Below, piece after piece: positions 9,046 to 17,884 of a DNA stretch of 38,934 bases. The stretch is taken from NCBI GenBank assembly GCA_016184365.1, contig JACPCW010000103.1, positions 1 through 38,934 on the forward strand. Reading direction: 5' to 3'. Numbering within the stretch: the stretch's first letter is position 1; each line of letters starts with the position of its first letter. The position numbers were made by a program, and so were the translations under genes. The notes under the pieces were generated by a model that was given only the letters and a program-made list of their open reading frames with translations, was not told where the DNA came from and searched no databases. The DNA comes from Candidatus Rokuibacteriota bacterium (GTDB taxonomy: Bacteria; Methylomirabilota; Methylomirabilia; Rokubacteriales; CSP1-6).

Positions 9046-10046
9046 CACGGCGTCCGGTCGGTCGTTCCGTCCTCGCGATGCCGCGTGTCGAAGGCATCGT
9101 ACGCGCGGATGATCGCCGAGACGAGCCGGTGACGGACCACGTCCTGGTCCGAGAAGTACACGAAGTGGATCCCCGGCACCGATTCGAGGATCCGCTGCAC
9201 CTGGATCAGGCCGGACCCCCGGGACGCCGGCAGGTCGACCTGCGTGACGTCGCCGGTGATCACCATCTTCGAGTTGAAGCCCAGGCGGGTCAGGAACATC
9301 TTCATCTGCTCCGCCGTCGAGTTCTGCGCCTCGTCGAGGATGATGAAGGAGTCGTTCAGCGTGCGCCCGCGCATGTACGCGAGCGGCGCGATCTCGATGG
9401 CGCCCTTCTCCACGAGCGAGCTCACCTTCTCGGCCTCGAGCATGTCGTAGAGCGCGTCGTAGAGCGGCCGGAGATACGGATGGATCTTTTCGTACAGGTC
9501 GCCGGGCAGGAAGCCGAGGCGCTCGCCGGCCTCGACGGCCGGGCGCGTCAGGACGATCCGGGCGACCTCGCGCTTCATCAGCGCGTTGACCGCCATCGCG
9601 ACGGCGAGGAACGACTTGCCCGTCCCGGCCGGACCGATCCCGAACACCATGTCGTTCGTGCGGATCGCCTCGACGTACCGCTTCTGGCCGAGCGTCTTCG
9701 GCGCGATCCACTTCTTGCGCGACGGCACGGAGATCGCGTCGGCGAACACCGCCTTCACGTCGACGTTCTCGTCGTCGGACAGCATGCGGAGCGCGGCACG
9801 GACCTCGGTCGTCCGGACGGGCGCGCCGGTGCGCACGATCTCGGCGAGCTGGACGAGGGCGCGCTCGGCGGTCTTCACCTGGTGCTCGTCGCCCTTCAGC
9901 ATGATCTCGTGGCCGCGCGCGACGATGCGGACATCGAGCTCGGATTCGATGGTACGGAGGTGATCGTCGTTGCGCCCGAGCAGCGGAAAGAGGTCGACGT
10001 CAGGCGCGATCGAGATCCGGCGCGTGACGGTGGTGGCTTCGCTCAA
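9045..10046 (-). CDS. phoH: PhoH-like ATPase
   Basis: Cytoplasmic P-loop ATPase of the PhoH/PhoL family, linked to RNA metabolism and usually encoded next to ybeY, as here. It has 333 aa: an N-terminal KH-like region (about 10-75), Walker A GPAGTGKS (138-145), and Walker [10 protein letters not shown] with DEAQ at 238-241. There is no ATG before the conserved N-terminus. TTG at 10046 overlaps the aspS stop as TTGA, the same 4-nt coupling used elsewhere in this operon, and I take it as the start. The stop overlaps the ybeY ATG by one base. Confidence 0.93.
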   Translation of the reverse strand: MSEATTVTRRISIAPDVDLFPLLGRNDDHLRTIESELDVRIVARGHEIMLKGDEHQVKTAERALVQLAEIVRTGAPVRTTEVRAALRMLSDDENVDVKAVFADAISVPSRKKWIAPKTLGQKRYVEAIRTNDMVFGIGPAGTGKSFLAVAMAVNALMKREVARIVLTRPAVEAGERLGFLPGDLYEKIHPYLRPLYDALYDMLEAEKVSSLVEKGAIEIAPLAYMRGRTLNDSFIILDEAQNSTAEQMKMFLTRLGFNSKMVITGDVTQVDLPASRGSGLIQVQRILESVPGIHFVYFSDQDVVRHRLVSAIIRAYDAFDTRHREDGTTDRTP

Positions 10047-11827
10047 CGAGTCGAGTCTACCACGTGGATGTGGAGCTCCCGGAGCTGGACCGCCGTGACG
10101 GGCGCCGGCGCCTCCGTCATCGGATCCGTGCCCTTCTGCGTCTTCGGGAACGCGATGACCTCGCGGATCGAGTCCTCGCCGGCGAGGATCGCCACGAGAC
10201 GGTCCAGGCCGAAGGCGATGCCGCCCATCGGCGGCGCGCCGAACTCGAGCGCATCGAGGAGGAACCCGAACTTCGCGCGCGCCTCGTCCTTCGCGATGCC
10301 GAGCATCTCGAAGACGCGCTGCTGGAGGTCCTGTCGATGGATGCGGATCGAGCCGCCACCGATTTCCTGTCCGTTCAGCACCAGGTCGTACGCCTTCGCC
10401 TGCGCGCGACCGGGATCGGTCGCGAGCAGGCCGACATCTTCGTCGCGCGGCGCCGTGAACGGATGGTGCATCGAGTTCCAGCGATGGGCCTCGTCGTCCC
10501 ATTCCACCAGCGGGAAATCGACGACCCAGGCGAGCGACAGCCCGTCGGAGGGCACGTGGCCGTGCTTCTGCGCGAGGTCGACGCGGAAGCGCCCGAGCAC
10601 CGTCGCCGCCGCCTGCGGCGCATCGCCAACGAGCAGCAGGAGATCGCCGGCGCCGGCGTCGACACGCGTGAGCAGCGCCTGACGAATGCCCTCGAGGAAT
10701 TTCGCGACCGGGCTCTGGATGCCGTCGGCCGCCACCTTGATCCACACGAGGCCCTTCGCCCCGAACGACTTCGCGGTCGTGACGAGGTCGTCGGCGTCCT
10801 TCCGCGAGAGGCCTCCCGCGCCCGGGATCCGCAGCGCCTTCACGACGCCGCCGCCTGCGACGACCTGCGCGAAGGCCTGGAAGTCGCCGCCGCGGAAGAG
10901 ATCGCTCACATCGACGAGTGGCAGTCCGAATCGGAGATCGGGCTTGTCGCTCCCGTACCGGTCCATCGCCTCCGTGTAGCTGATCCGCGGAAACGGACGC
11001 GCGACCTCCACGCCCTTCACGCGACGGAACACCTCGGCCACCATGCCCTCGATGACCGGCAGGAAGTCGTCCCGGTCGAGGAACGACGTTTCGATGTCGA
11101 TCTGCGTGAACTCGAGCTGCCGGTCCTTGCGCTGGTCCTCGTCACGGAAGCACCGGACGATCTGGTAGTACCGCTCGAAGCCGGCGACCATCAGCAGCTG
11201 CTTGAAGAGCTGCGGCGACTGCGGCAGCGCGTAGAACGCGCCCGGGTTCAGGCGGCTCGGCACGAGGAAGTCGCGCGCGCCTTCCGGCGTCGAACGCGTG
11301 AGGATCGGCGTCTCGACCTCGAGGAAGCCATGACCGTGCAGATAGTCGCGCACGGCGCGGCACACCTGGTCGCGCATCGCGAAGTTCCGGTAGAGCGAGG
11401 GACGACGGAGGTCGAGATACCGGTACTGCAGCCGCAGCAGCTCGTCGACCTCCCGCTCGTCGTCGATCTGGAATGGCAGCGGCCGCGACTCGTTCAGCAC
11501 CCGCAGCTCGCGGACGTGGACCTCGATCTGGCCGGTCGGCAGCTTCGGGTTCTCGGTGCCCGCGGGCCGACGGGCGACCTCACCGACGACGGCCAGGACG
11601 AATTCGTTCCGCACGTCCTGAACGCGGATGTGCGCCCCGCCACCCGTCGCCGGATCGAACACGCACTGCGCGAGGCCGGTGCGGTCGCGCAGGTCGACGA
11701 AAATGAGGCCGCCGTGGTCACGCCGCCGATGGGCCCAGCCCATCAGCGTGACCGTCTGCCCGGCGTGTCCTGCCGCGAGCTCGCCGCAGGCGTGGCTGCG
11801 TTTCCAGTCGCCGAGGACGTCCGTCAC
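10043..11827 (-). CDS. aspS: Aspartyl-tRNA synthetase, probably the Asp/Asn non-discriminating form
   Basis: Class IIb synthetase of the bacterial type (594 aa): N-terminal OB anticodon-binding domain (about 1-110), catalytic core with FRDED motif 2, a GAD insertion in the middle, and the motif 3 GGIAFGLDRLV near the C-terminus. The anticodon-binding loop reads HRRRDHGG and a later loop PAGTENPKLPTG. Both resemble the Pseudomonas-type enzyme, which also charges tRNA-Asn for later amidation, more than the E. coli enzyme. That specificity call is inference. It starts 9 nt after hisS ends and its stop overlaps phoH. Confidence 0.95.
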   Translation of the reverse strand: MTDVLGDWKRSHACGELAAGHAGQTVTLMGWAHRRRDHGGLIFVDLRDRTGLAQCVFDPATGGGAHIRVQDVRNEFVLAVVGEVARRPAGTENPKLPTGQIEVHVRELRVLNESRPLPFQIDDEREVDELLRLQYRYLDLRRPSLYRNFAMRDQVCRAVRDYLHGHGFLEVETPILTRSTPEGARDFLVPSRLNPGAFYALPQSPQLFKQLLMVAGFERYYQIVRCFRDEDQRKDRQLEFTQIDIETSFLDRDDFLPVIEGMVAEVFRRVKGVEVARPFPRISYTEAMDRYGSDKPDLRFGLPLVDVSDLFRGGDFQAFAQVVAGGGVVKALRIPGAGGLSRKDADDLVTTAKSFGAKGLVWIKVAADGIQSPVAKFLEGIRQALLTRVDAGAGDLLLLVGDAPQAAATVLGRFRVDLAQKHGHVPSDGLSLAWVVDFPLVEWDDEAHRWNSMHHPFTAPRDEDVGLLATDPGRAQAKAYDLVLNGQEIGGGSIRIHRQDLQQRVFEMLGIAKDEARAKFGFLLDALEFGAPPMGGIAFGLDRLVAILAGEDSIREVIAFPKTQKGTDPMTEAPAPVTAVQLRELHIHVVDSTR

Positions 11828-11836
11828 TTCGTCTCC

Positions 11837-13138
11837 TCAATCCGGCCGGGCAAGCGATCGCACGCGCCACGGCTCACCGTCATTGTATCGGACCCATCCC
11901 GCGAACCCGTGCGCGGCCAGATCCTCCGCCTGCTTCTTCCAGTTCTTTCGACGAACTTCGAGCGACACGAGGCGGCCGTCGCGACGGAGCCGCTGTGCGA
12001 CGGAGACCGGCCCGGCCAGATCCGCATCCGGATCGTCGATCAGCAACGCGATCCGCTCGCCCACGGCCTCGGCAGCGGCGGCTCCCGCCGGCCGCTCGCC
12101 GAGGATCGAGATCAGCCGCTCGAAGCCGATCGAAAATCCGGAGGCGGGAACGTCGCGGCCGAGCAGCTTGCCGATCATCCGGTCGTAGCGGCCGCCGCCG
12201 GCGATCGACGACGGATATCCCGCCGCCGCGATCTCGAAGATCGGTCCGGTGTAGTAACCCATCCCGCGGACGAGCGTCGGGTCGAATCGCACCTGGCAGC
12301 CGGGTGGCAGTGCGACCGCGACGGCGTCGATGATGGCCCGCAGCGCCGCGGCGCTCGACGTCACGTCGGGACTCGCCACCGAGGTGACGGCCGCCATGAC
12401 GTGGTCGATCGTCGCGTGCGCGGGATCGAGGGACGCGAGCAGCGACTCGAACGTTGCCACCGCGGCCGCGTCATGCCCGGCCTCGCGGAGCTCGCGGATC
12501 ACGCCGGCCGGGCCGACCTTGTCGAGCTTGTCGAACGCGATGAAGAAGCCGCCCCGGCGCGCGTCGTCGAAGCCGCAGGCGCGGGCGATGGCGGCGAGGA
12601 TGCGGCGGTCGTTGAGGCGAACGGTCAGCTCCGACAAGCCGAGCGTCACGAGCGCCTCGGACGTCGCGAGGACGAGCTCGACTTCGACGACCGGACCGCC
12701 GACGCCGAGCACGTCGATGTCGCACTGGGTGAACTGACGAAACCGCCCGCGCTGCGGGCGCTCCGCGCGCCACACCGGGCCGATCTGGATCGCCTTCAGT
12801 GGATTCGGCAGCTTCGCGTGGTTCTGCGCGTAGTAGCGCGCGAGCGGCACCGTCAGGTCGAAGCGCAGGCCGAGGTCGGCCAGCTCGTCGCCGCGCTCGC
12901 GCGCCGCCCGAAGCTCGTCGCCGCGCTTCAGGACCTTGAAGATCAGCTTCTCGTTCTCGCCGCCCTCGCCGCTCGTCAGCAATCGGAGGCTTTCGAGCGC
13001 CGGCGTCTCGATGCGCCGGAAGCCGTAGCCGCGGTAGACGGCGAGGATGGTCTGCACGGCGCGGTCGCGGAGCTCCACCTCGTCGGGCAGCACGTCGCGC
13101 ATGCCCGTCGGCGGCGTGGTCGGAACGCGGTCGCTCAC
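11837..13138 (-). CDS. hisS: Histidyl-tRNA synthetase
   Basis: Class II synthetase charging tRNA-His (433 aa). Seen: PTGMRDVLP at the N-terminus, motif 2 region WRAERPQRGRFRQF, the histidine-binding signatures LVRGMGYYTG and GGGRYD, motif 3 SGFSIGFERL, and a C-terminal alpha/beta anticodon-binding domain (about 330-433). The GTG at 13138 gives the expected N-terminus. It is the first gene of the operon running through aspS to glyS. Upstream, a 115-nt gap separates it from the FlgT-like gene and should hold the promoter, but only a weak TAGATC-like box next to the GTG is visible. Confidence 0.96.
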   Translation of the reverse strand: MSDRVPTTPPTGMRDVLPDEVELRDRAVQTILAVYRGYGFRRIETPALESLRLLTSGEGGENEKLIFKVLKRGDELRAARERGDELADLGLRFDLTVPLARYYAQNHAKLPNPLKAIQIGPVWRAERPQRGRFRQFTQCDIDVLGVGGPVVEVELVLATSEALVTLGLSELTVRLNDRRILAAIARACGFDDARRGGFFIAFDKLDKVGPAGVIRELREAGHDAAAVATFESLLASLDPAHATIDHVMAAVTSVASPDVTSSAAALRAIIDAVAVALPPGCQVRFDPTLVRGMGYYTGPIFEIAAAGYPSSIAGGGRYDRMIGKLLGRDVPASGFSIGFERLISILGERPAGAAAAEAVGERIALLIDDPDADLAGPVSVAQRLRRDGRLVSLEVRRKNWKKQAEDLAAHGFAGWVRYNDGEPWRVRSLARPD

Positions 13139-13253
13139 GTGGATCTACGGGTGACGGGTGGAACGATCGGGCGCTGCATCGTGCGACGGGGAACGGGCGA
13201 CGCGCGGTCTGGTGGCCGTCGCCAGCGGCGTCAGGCGGACCGCGGAGACGACG

Positions 13254-15107
13254 TCACTCCGGCGTCGTCATGATGAGCTGAGTGGTTCCGGCGGTCTTGA
13301 AGACGTTCTTGTGGCGAACCACCGCGGCCACCAGCGTCGGGGGGCCACCGCTGTCGTTCGGGAAGCCGCCGAGCCCCGAGATCAGGCCTTCGAAGCCGGA
13401 GTTGAGCTGTTGCAGCCGAAGGCCGGTGGGGCCGCGGTACACCACGACGAGCATCCCCTCGATCTGGTTCTGCGGGACGATGAGCTCCTGGATGCCGTCG
13501 CCGTCGAGATCGATCGCGAGCGGAATGGGCTCGAGGGTGTAGAAAAAGCTGCGGCCCCCGCGCTCGGACATCCGGAACACCTCCATCTTCGGCATTCCGC
13601 CTCCGACCAGTGACGACGACGCCCACAGCTCGTCGGTCGGCGACGCGACGCGCAGGCGGTTGTGGTCGTCGATGTACGCGAGCACGCGCGGTCCCTTGCC
13701 CGCCAGGCCGACCAGCGCCGCGCCCGTCGCGCGAAACGTGTCGGGCACGACGGCGGGGCGCTCCCGCACGAGCGCGCCGCCGCGGATGCTCACCGTGTCG
13801 ACGCGTCCGTAGCTGAAGAACGTATCGCGGTGGTACGGCTGGGCCCACAGCGTCTGCTTCACGCCGGTGCCCTTCTCGTCCACCGCGAGCAGGATCGAGT
13901 CGATCTGGTCGACGAGCGCCGTCGGCTTGCCGTCACGCAGGCCGACGATCACCGAGGTCATCCCGACCCGCGTCTCGAACCGGTTCGCCACGACCTGCAG
14001 CGTCCCGTCACCGAGCAGATCGGCGAGCTGAACGGAGAACACCTGGCCCAGGGACCGGGCGTTGAACGTCCACTCGGGCGTGAGCGTGCTCCCCTCGATC
14101 CGGTAGACGAACAGCCGCTCACCATCCGTGAGAGCAACGCGCGGCACGCGGTCGCCGGGCGCGACGGCGGTGTCCATGGAGATCACGACGAAGTCGACGC
14201 GTCCGATCTCGACCAGCGGGATCGACGCCTCGCCGGCCGAGTACTTGCCGGACTCGAGATCGCCACCGAGCAGCCGTGCGAGGAGGGACCGCGGCTTCCG
14301 TTCCGGCGCCGCCGCCTGCGCGCGATCCGCGGCGGAAAACCGCCCGGGCTGGACGGGCTTCACGGTGCTCGGCACGAACATCGCGGTGGCCAACGCCGGT
14401 TCCGCGCGGTCGGCGGTGAAGAGCCGCACCTCCATGAAGGGCTTCCGCTCGACGAGCTTGACGTGGACGACCACCATGTTGTCGAGCTTGAAGGTCCGGG
14501 CGGCGTCCGCCGCGCCGCGGCCGCTCAGGAACACCTCCGGCGTGATGCCCTGCTGACGGAGCCAGGGCGCGACCTGCTCGCCGAGCTGCACCGCGAACCG
14601 TCCGGACCGGTTCAGGCCGTCGTAGAGCTCCCCGACGACCGCCTCCAGCATCGTGTCCTTGACCCCGCTGCCGGCGAGCGGCACGACGACGAGCCGGACC
14701 TTGCCCGGGGTGGTTCGCACTCGATCACCCGGCGCCACGCTGCCGCCTTCGAACCGCGCCGTCGAGTAGCCGTCGAAGACGCTCTCGACGATCGCGCGGC
14801 CTTGCGTATCCTCCGCGCGACCGAGGACGCGGCCCGTGCGGGGATGCCTGATCTCACGCCCCTCGCGATACACCTCGAGCGCGAGTCCGGGCAGCACACC
14901 GGCGGCACGTCCCGCGGACAGCGTGATCCGGCCGCCCTGAACCTCGACGACGTCGCCGGTCACTCGAGGAAACGCCGCGACGGTCTGGTCGATCAGCGCG
15001 CTCAGTGAGACGGGAGGCGCTCCGGTCTGCGCGGCCGGGATGGCCGGCGAGAGCAGCGAGGCGAGCAGGACGAGGGCGAGGGAGAATCGCCGAAGACAGC
15101 CCGACAT
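13254..15107 (-). CDS. Secreted FlgT-like / FG-GAP repeat protein
   Basis: Exported protein of 617 aa, function unknown. It has a signal peptide (1-25, cleavage after AIPA). A FlgT-C-like domain (about 50-130) is centred on HPRTGRVLG (88-96). A domain resembling the FlgT-middle/CsgG type comes next (about 135-240; VRLVVVPL, then LNRSGRFAV). The long beta-rich C-terminal half ends with an FG-GAP calcium-type loop DLDGDGIQEL (533-542). ATG 15107 sits 7 nt after a TATAGT box, so its mRNA is probably leaderless. Two other window genes carry the same HPxTGxxLG domain. It could act in outer-membrane assembly or surface binding; nothing in the sequence proves either. Confidence 0.75.
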   Translation of the reverse strand: MSGCLRRFSLALVLLASLLSPAIPAAQTGAPPVSLSALIDQTVAAFPRVTGDVVEVQGGRITLSAGRAAGVLPGLALEVYREGREIRHPRTGRVLGRAEDTQGRAIVESVFDGYSTARFEGGSVAPGDRVRTTPGKVRLVVVPLAGSGVKDTMLEAVVGELYDGLNRSGRFAVQLGEQVAPWLRQQGITPEVFLSGRGAADAARTFKLDNMVVVHVKLVERKPFMEVRLFTADRAEPALATAMFVPSTVKPVQPGRFSAADRAQAAAPERKPRSLLARLLGGDLESGKYSAGEASIPLVEIGRVDFVVISMDTAVAPGDRVPRVALTDGERLFVYRIEGSTLTPEWTFNARSLGQVFSVQLADLLGDGTLQVVANRFETRVGMTSVIVGLRDGKPTALVDQIDSILLAVDEKGTGVKQTLWAQPYHRDTFFSYGRVDTVSIRGGALVRERPAVVPDTFRATGAALVGLAGKGPRVLAYIDDHNRLRVASPTDELWASSSLVGGGMPKMEVFRMSERGGRSFFYTLEPIPLAIDLDGDGIQELIVPQNQIEGMLVVVYRGPTGLRLQQLNSGFEGLISGLGGFPNDSGGPPTLVAAVVRHKNVFKTAGTTQLIMTTPE

Positions 15108-15114
15108 CGCCGCG

Positions 15115-15120
15115 ACTATA
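15115..15120 (-). promoter_or_regulatory. Extended -10 promoter of the FlgT-like/FG-GAP gene
   Basis: Minus strand TGATATAGT: a TGn extended -10 with TATAGT (15120-15115) ending 7 nt before the ATG at 15107. There is no -35 at the right distance, where the upstream gene's terminator stem lies instead. The start site should fall at the ATG. Confidence 0.6.
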
Positions 15121-15130
15121 TCACGAGCGC

Positions 15131-15166
15131 AAAAAACGCGGGGCCCGGGAGAACCCCGGGCCCCGC
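15131..15166 (-). terminator. Rho-independent terminator after the porin-like gene
   Basis: Minus strand: a perfect 12-bp stem GCGGGGCCCGGG / CCCGGGCCCCGC with a 5-nt loop (15166-15138), then six T (15136-15131). It begins 23 nt past the stop of the beta-barrel gene and only 10 nt before the next gene's -10 box. Confidence 0.9.
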
Positions 15167-15189
15167 CGACCTTCAGACCCGACGGAGAG

Positions 15190-16692
15190 CTAGAACGAGT
15201 AGCGCAGCCGCAGGACGGCCGACTGCACGTTGTTGGGGTTGTTGTTGCTGCTCGTGACCGTACCCGCCGCCGTCGCGGACGCCCACGCCGGACCGATGAA
15301 CGAGTACGCGTACACGGCGTCGAGCGCGACACCCGGAGCGAACTTCCACTGGAAGCCGAGGTCCACTTCGGTGCCGAGGTACCGGTGATCACCAGCGCGG
15401 GTCGCGCCGGCAGACGGCGTGAGACCCGTGGCGACGGCGAAGGCGCCGTCCGTGTCGACCTGCTCGGACGTCCACTGCGTGGTCACGGCCACGCGCGGCG
15501 TGAAGGCCGGCGTCACGGCGTAGCTCGCCCGCGCGCCGAACCGCCACAGACCGTACTTGTCGTAACCGATCGAGTTGCAGGAGCAGGCCGTACCGCCGGC
15601 CTCGCGGAGCGCCATGAAGTAGTCGATGTTGAGAGCGAAGTGCTCGGCCCACCCGCCGTAGAAGCCGGAGTCGGCGCTGATCACCTGGTACGCCCGGAGC
15701 GTGGCCCCGGCGTTCCGGATGTCGTCCTCGGCACGGTTGCCGGGCGTCCAGATCGCCGCGGCCTCGAGGAGCAGCGGACCCGTGCGGAACCCGCCACGCA
15801 CGTCGAGCAGCCACGTGCGGATGTCCTGGTCCCGCGAGATCAGCTCGCGCTCGCCGAACTGGTACAGGAACGTCGGGTCGAGCGTGAACGGGCCCATGGA
15901 CACGCGGGCGTCGGCGCCGATCGTCCAGCGGTTCTCGACGCTCGCCCGCGAGAAGAACGCCGCCGCGTTGGACACGCCGCCGCGGCCAAGACGCGCCGCG
16001 CCGCTCGTCGTGCCTTCTGCCCGCATCCACGCGAGGATCGGACGGATGTCGATGCCCTTGACCGGCGTGATCTCGACGCTGCCGACGAGCGCGAAGTCCT
16101 CGCCGTTGTTGAAGCCGTCCCCGCTGCCCGTCACTTCCTCTTCGATCTGTGCGTACGTCAGGTTCAGCTTGATGGGCGGCGCGATGGTCATCGTCAGGTG
16201 CGCGCCACCGAAGTCACCCGTCGCCAGCACGCCACCCTTGTACGTCTGCGCCCAGGGCTGGGCGCCGAGGCGGAGGCGCGAGCTCCACGGAATGCCCGGC
16301 AGGCCGAACTCGGCGTACGCCCACTTGAGCTCGAGCGAGCTCGCCCGGTCCGTGTTGAGGTCGAAGCTGCCGGTCGTCCCGAACTTCTGCGGCGCCGCCA
16401 CGTCCGAGCCGCCCGCGCCGGTGGCGCCGAACGCGGAGTCGATCTCGAGACCGATCACCATCTTCGTGGTGCCGAGTTCCGCCGTGATGTCCGGGCGGAA
16501 CCGGCTGCGGGCCGTCCACTCCGAGTCGCCCTTCTCGAGGTTGTTGTCGTACGTGCTGATGTTCTGCGACCAGGTGGTCATGGTGTCGACGAGGCCCGTG
16601 ATCGTCACCTTCGTCGTCGGCGCGGGCGCCTGCGCGAACGCAGGCGTGGCGACGAGAAGGGCGAGCAGGGCGAGGACAAGGACTCTCCTCAT
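15190..16692 (-). CDS. Outer-membrane beta-barrel (porin-like) protein
   Basis: Predicted outer-membrane protein of 500 aa. It has a signal peptide (1-21, cleavage AFA-QA), alternating hydrophobic/polar strands throughout, many Gly/aromatic residues, and a C-terminal Phe in LRLRYSF, the signal for BAM-dependent insertion. The short Cys-rich TACSCNS segment near residue 360 is unusual for a barrel. It has a strong SD (GAGGAGG, 5 nt before the ATG), a good promoter about 90 nt upstream, and its own terminator, so it is a single-gene, probably highly expressed unit. The substrate is unknown. It resembles alginate/porin-type barrels only in general form. Confidence 0.8.
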   Translation of the reverse strand: MRRVLVLALLALLVATPAFAQAPAPTTKVTITGLVDTMTTWSQNISTYDNNLEKGDSEWTARSRFRPDITAELGTTKMVIGLEIDSAFGATGAGGSDVAAPQKFGTTGSFDLNTDRASSLELKWAYAEFGLPGIPWSSRLRLGAQPWAQTYKGGVLATGDFGGAHLTMTIAPPIKLNLTYAQIEEEVTGSGDGFNNGEDFALVGSVEITPVKGIDIRPILAWMRAEGTTSGAARLGRGGVSNAAAFFSRASVENRWTIGADARVSMGPFTLDPTFLYQFGERELISRDQDIRTWLLDVRGGFRTGPLLLEAAAIWTPGNRAEDDIRNAGATLRAYQVISADSGFYGGWAEHFALNIDYFMALREAGGTACSCNSIGYDKYGLWRFGARASYAVTPAFTPRVAVTTQWTSEQVDTDGAFAVATGLTPSAGATRAGDHRYLGTEVDLGFQWKFAPGVALDAVYAYSFIGPAWASATAAGTVTSSNNNPNNVQSAVLRLRYSF

Positions 16693-16787
16693 TACCGCCT
16701 CCTCAAATGTGGGTTGGATGAAACGGTCGTACTGCGTGCACTTCCGCCAACAACACCAACAGATGCCGACGACAATGAACCTCGAAG

Positions 16788-16816
16788 GTTTTACCGCAGG
16801 GGCTCTCGAGCGTCAA
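16788..16816 (-). promoter_or_regulatory. Promoter of the porin-like gene
   Basis: Minus strand TTGACG (16816-16811), exactly 17 nt, TAAAAC (16793-16788). It predicts an untranslated leader of about 90 nt with a strong SD before the ATG at 16692, in contrast to the leaderless genes nearby. Confidence 0.75.
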
Positions 16817-16824
16817 GAAAAGAT

Positions 16825-16838
16825 TGGCCAATTGGCCA
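16825..16838. promoter_or_regulatory. Palindrome upstream of the porin promoter
   Basis: TGGCCAATTGGCCA is a perfect 14-bp palindrome 8 bp upstream of the -35 box. The position fits an activator or repressor half-site pair. No regulator can be named. Confidence 0.4.
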
Positions 16839-16861
16839 GATCGGCACGCCCGGAACAGCGG

Positions 16862-17548
16862 CTAACCGCCCTCACCGAGCGTTTTGAGACGCTCGACGGC
16901 CGCCTGACCGAACGGGGAATTCGGCGCGACCTCGCGGGCCCGGCGGAATGCCGACATGGCATCGTTCTTTCGATTCACGGCGAGCATGACGAGTCCGAGG
17001 TAGTAGTACGGCTCGGGCCCGAGCTCGGGAGCGAGGCTGATCGCGAAGCGGAGCGCCTGCTCGGCCTCGCCGTAGCGCTGCGTGTGGTACAGCGCGACGC
17101 CGAGGTTGTGGTATCCGACGTCGGTCGACATGAGCCGCGGCGACTTGATGGCGCGTTCGTAGGCCGTCACCGCAGCGGCCCACTGCTGCTGTTCGGCGTG
17201 CGCGATCCCGAGATTCAGCTGCGCCTCGGCATAGTCCGGATCGAGCTCCGTCGCCCGCTTGAACTCCGCCTCCGCGAGGTCCGGTCGGCGCAGCTGGAGC
17301 AGGGCGACGCCGAGGGCATTGCGATACACCGTGACGTTCGGGTCGAGCGCGTTCGCCTGCTGCAGCGCCGTCAGGGCATTCGCGAATTCGCGGCGCTCGA
17401 GGTGCTTGGCCGCGACCTCGTACGCGTTCTGCGCCTGGAGGCGGTCACGCTCCGTGACGTGCGCGGCGCCGGAACAGCCGGTGATCAGCAGCAGGCCCGC
17501 AACGACGAGCGCGAGCGATGCCTGTCTTGACACCTTTGGACCTCCCAT
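16862..17548 (-). CDS. TPR-repeat lipoprotein, PilF/PilW-like
   Basis: Lipoprotein of 228 aa. A signal peptide ends in LLITGC, with Cys25 the acylated residue. At least four to five tetratricopeptide repeats follow (for example the A-x-Y-NLG-x-A and Y-x-NLGVALY patterns). The size and single lipid anchor match PilF/PilW pilotins, which help assemble the type IV pilus secretin. No pilus gene is adjacent, so a generic TPR lipoprotein is an equal possibility. An SD GGAGG lies 4 nt before the ATG. Divergent from fmdB, and their promoter regions overlap the two coding starts. Confidence 0.75.
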   Translation of the reverse strand: MGGPKVSRQASLALVVAGLLLITGCSGAAHVTERDRLQAQNAYEVAAKHLERREFANALTALQQANALDPNVTVYRNALGVALLQLRRPDLAEAEFKRATELDPDYAEAQLNLGIAHAEQQQWAAAVTAYERAIKSPRLMSTDVGYHNLGVALYHTQRYGEAEQALRFAISLAPELGPEPYYYLGLVMLAVNRKNDAMSAFRRAREVAPNSPFGQAAVERLKTLGEGG

Positions 17549-17555
17549 GTAGCCT
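17527..17555 (+). promoter_or_regulatory. Probable fmdB promoter
   Basis: TTGACA (17527-17532), 17 nt spacer, TAGCCT (17550-17555). It lies inside the start of the divergent TPR lipoprotein gene. Transcription would begin about 2 nt before the GTG at 17564. The -10 is weak (3 of 6). Confidence 0.45.
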
Positions 17556-17563
17556 CCAGCTTA

Positions 17564-17884
17564 GTGCCAACTTACGAATACGAATGCGATAAATGTCGCG
17601 AAGTCTTCGAGATCCGGCAGCGGATCACCGAGCCGGCGCTCACCACTCATGACCAGTGCGGCGGCGCCGTCCGCCGCCTGCTGTCACCGGCGCCGTTCAT
17701 TCTGAAGGGCGACGGCTGGTACGTGACCGATTACCCGAGCGACTCCCGCAAGAAGGCCGTCGCCGCGGAGAAGGGGCCGTCGGAGAAGGCCGAGACGAAG
17801 ACCGAGTCCAAGCCGTCGGAGCCGGCCAAGCCGAGCGCGCCGTCGACTACGACCTCCTCCGGCGGGGCCGCGAGCTCGTCCTAG
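17564..17884 (+). CDS. fmdB: FmdB-family zinc-ribbon regulatory protein
   Basis: Small protein of 106 aa starting at GTG. The N-terminal 45 residues are the FmdB/CxxC-CxxC-SSSS ribbon: PTYEYECDKCREVFE with C8/C11, then QCGGAVRRLLS. In most relatives the second pair is CPxCG; here only a single Cys (C32 region, DQCGG) remains, so the zinc site is incomplete. The last 45 residues are a Lys/Glu/Ser/Pro-rich disordered tail ending AASSS. The cellular role of the family is poorly defined. Convergent 38-nt overlap with the SAM hydrolase gene. Confidence 0.8.
   Translation: MPTYEYECDKCREVFEIRQRITEPALTTHDQCGGAVRRLLSPAPFILKGDGWYVTDYPSDSRKKAVAAEKGPSEKAETKTESKPSEPAKPSAPSTTTSSGGAASSS

Noticed and set aside
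15040..16887. 615-codon plus-strand open frame opposite the beta-barrel gene
   Set aside because: Shadow frame rich in Arg/Glu/Val. The minus strand has a signal peptide, SD, promoter, terminator and barrel pattern.
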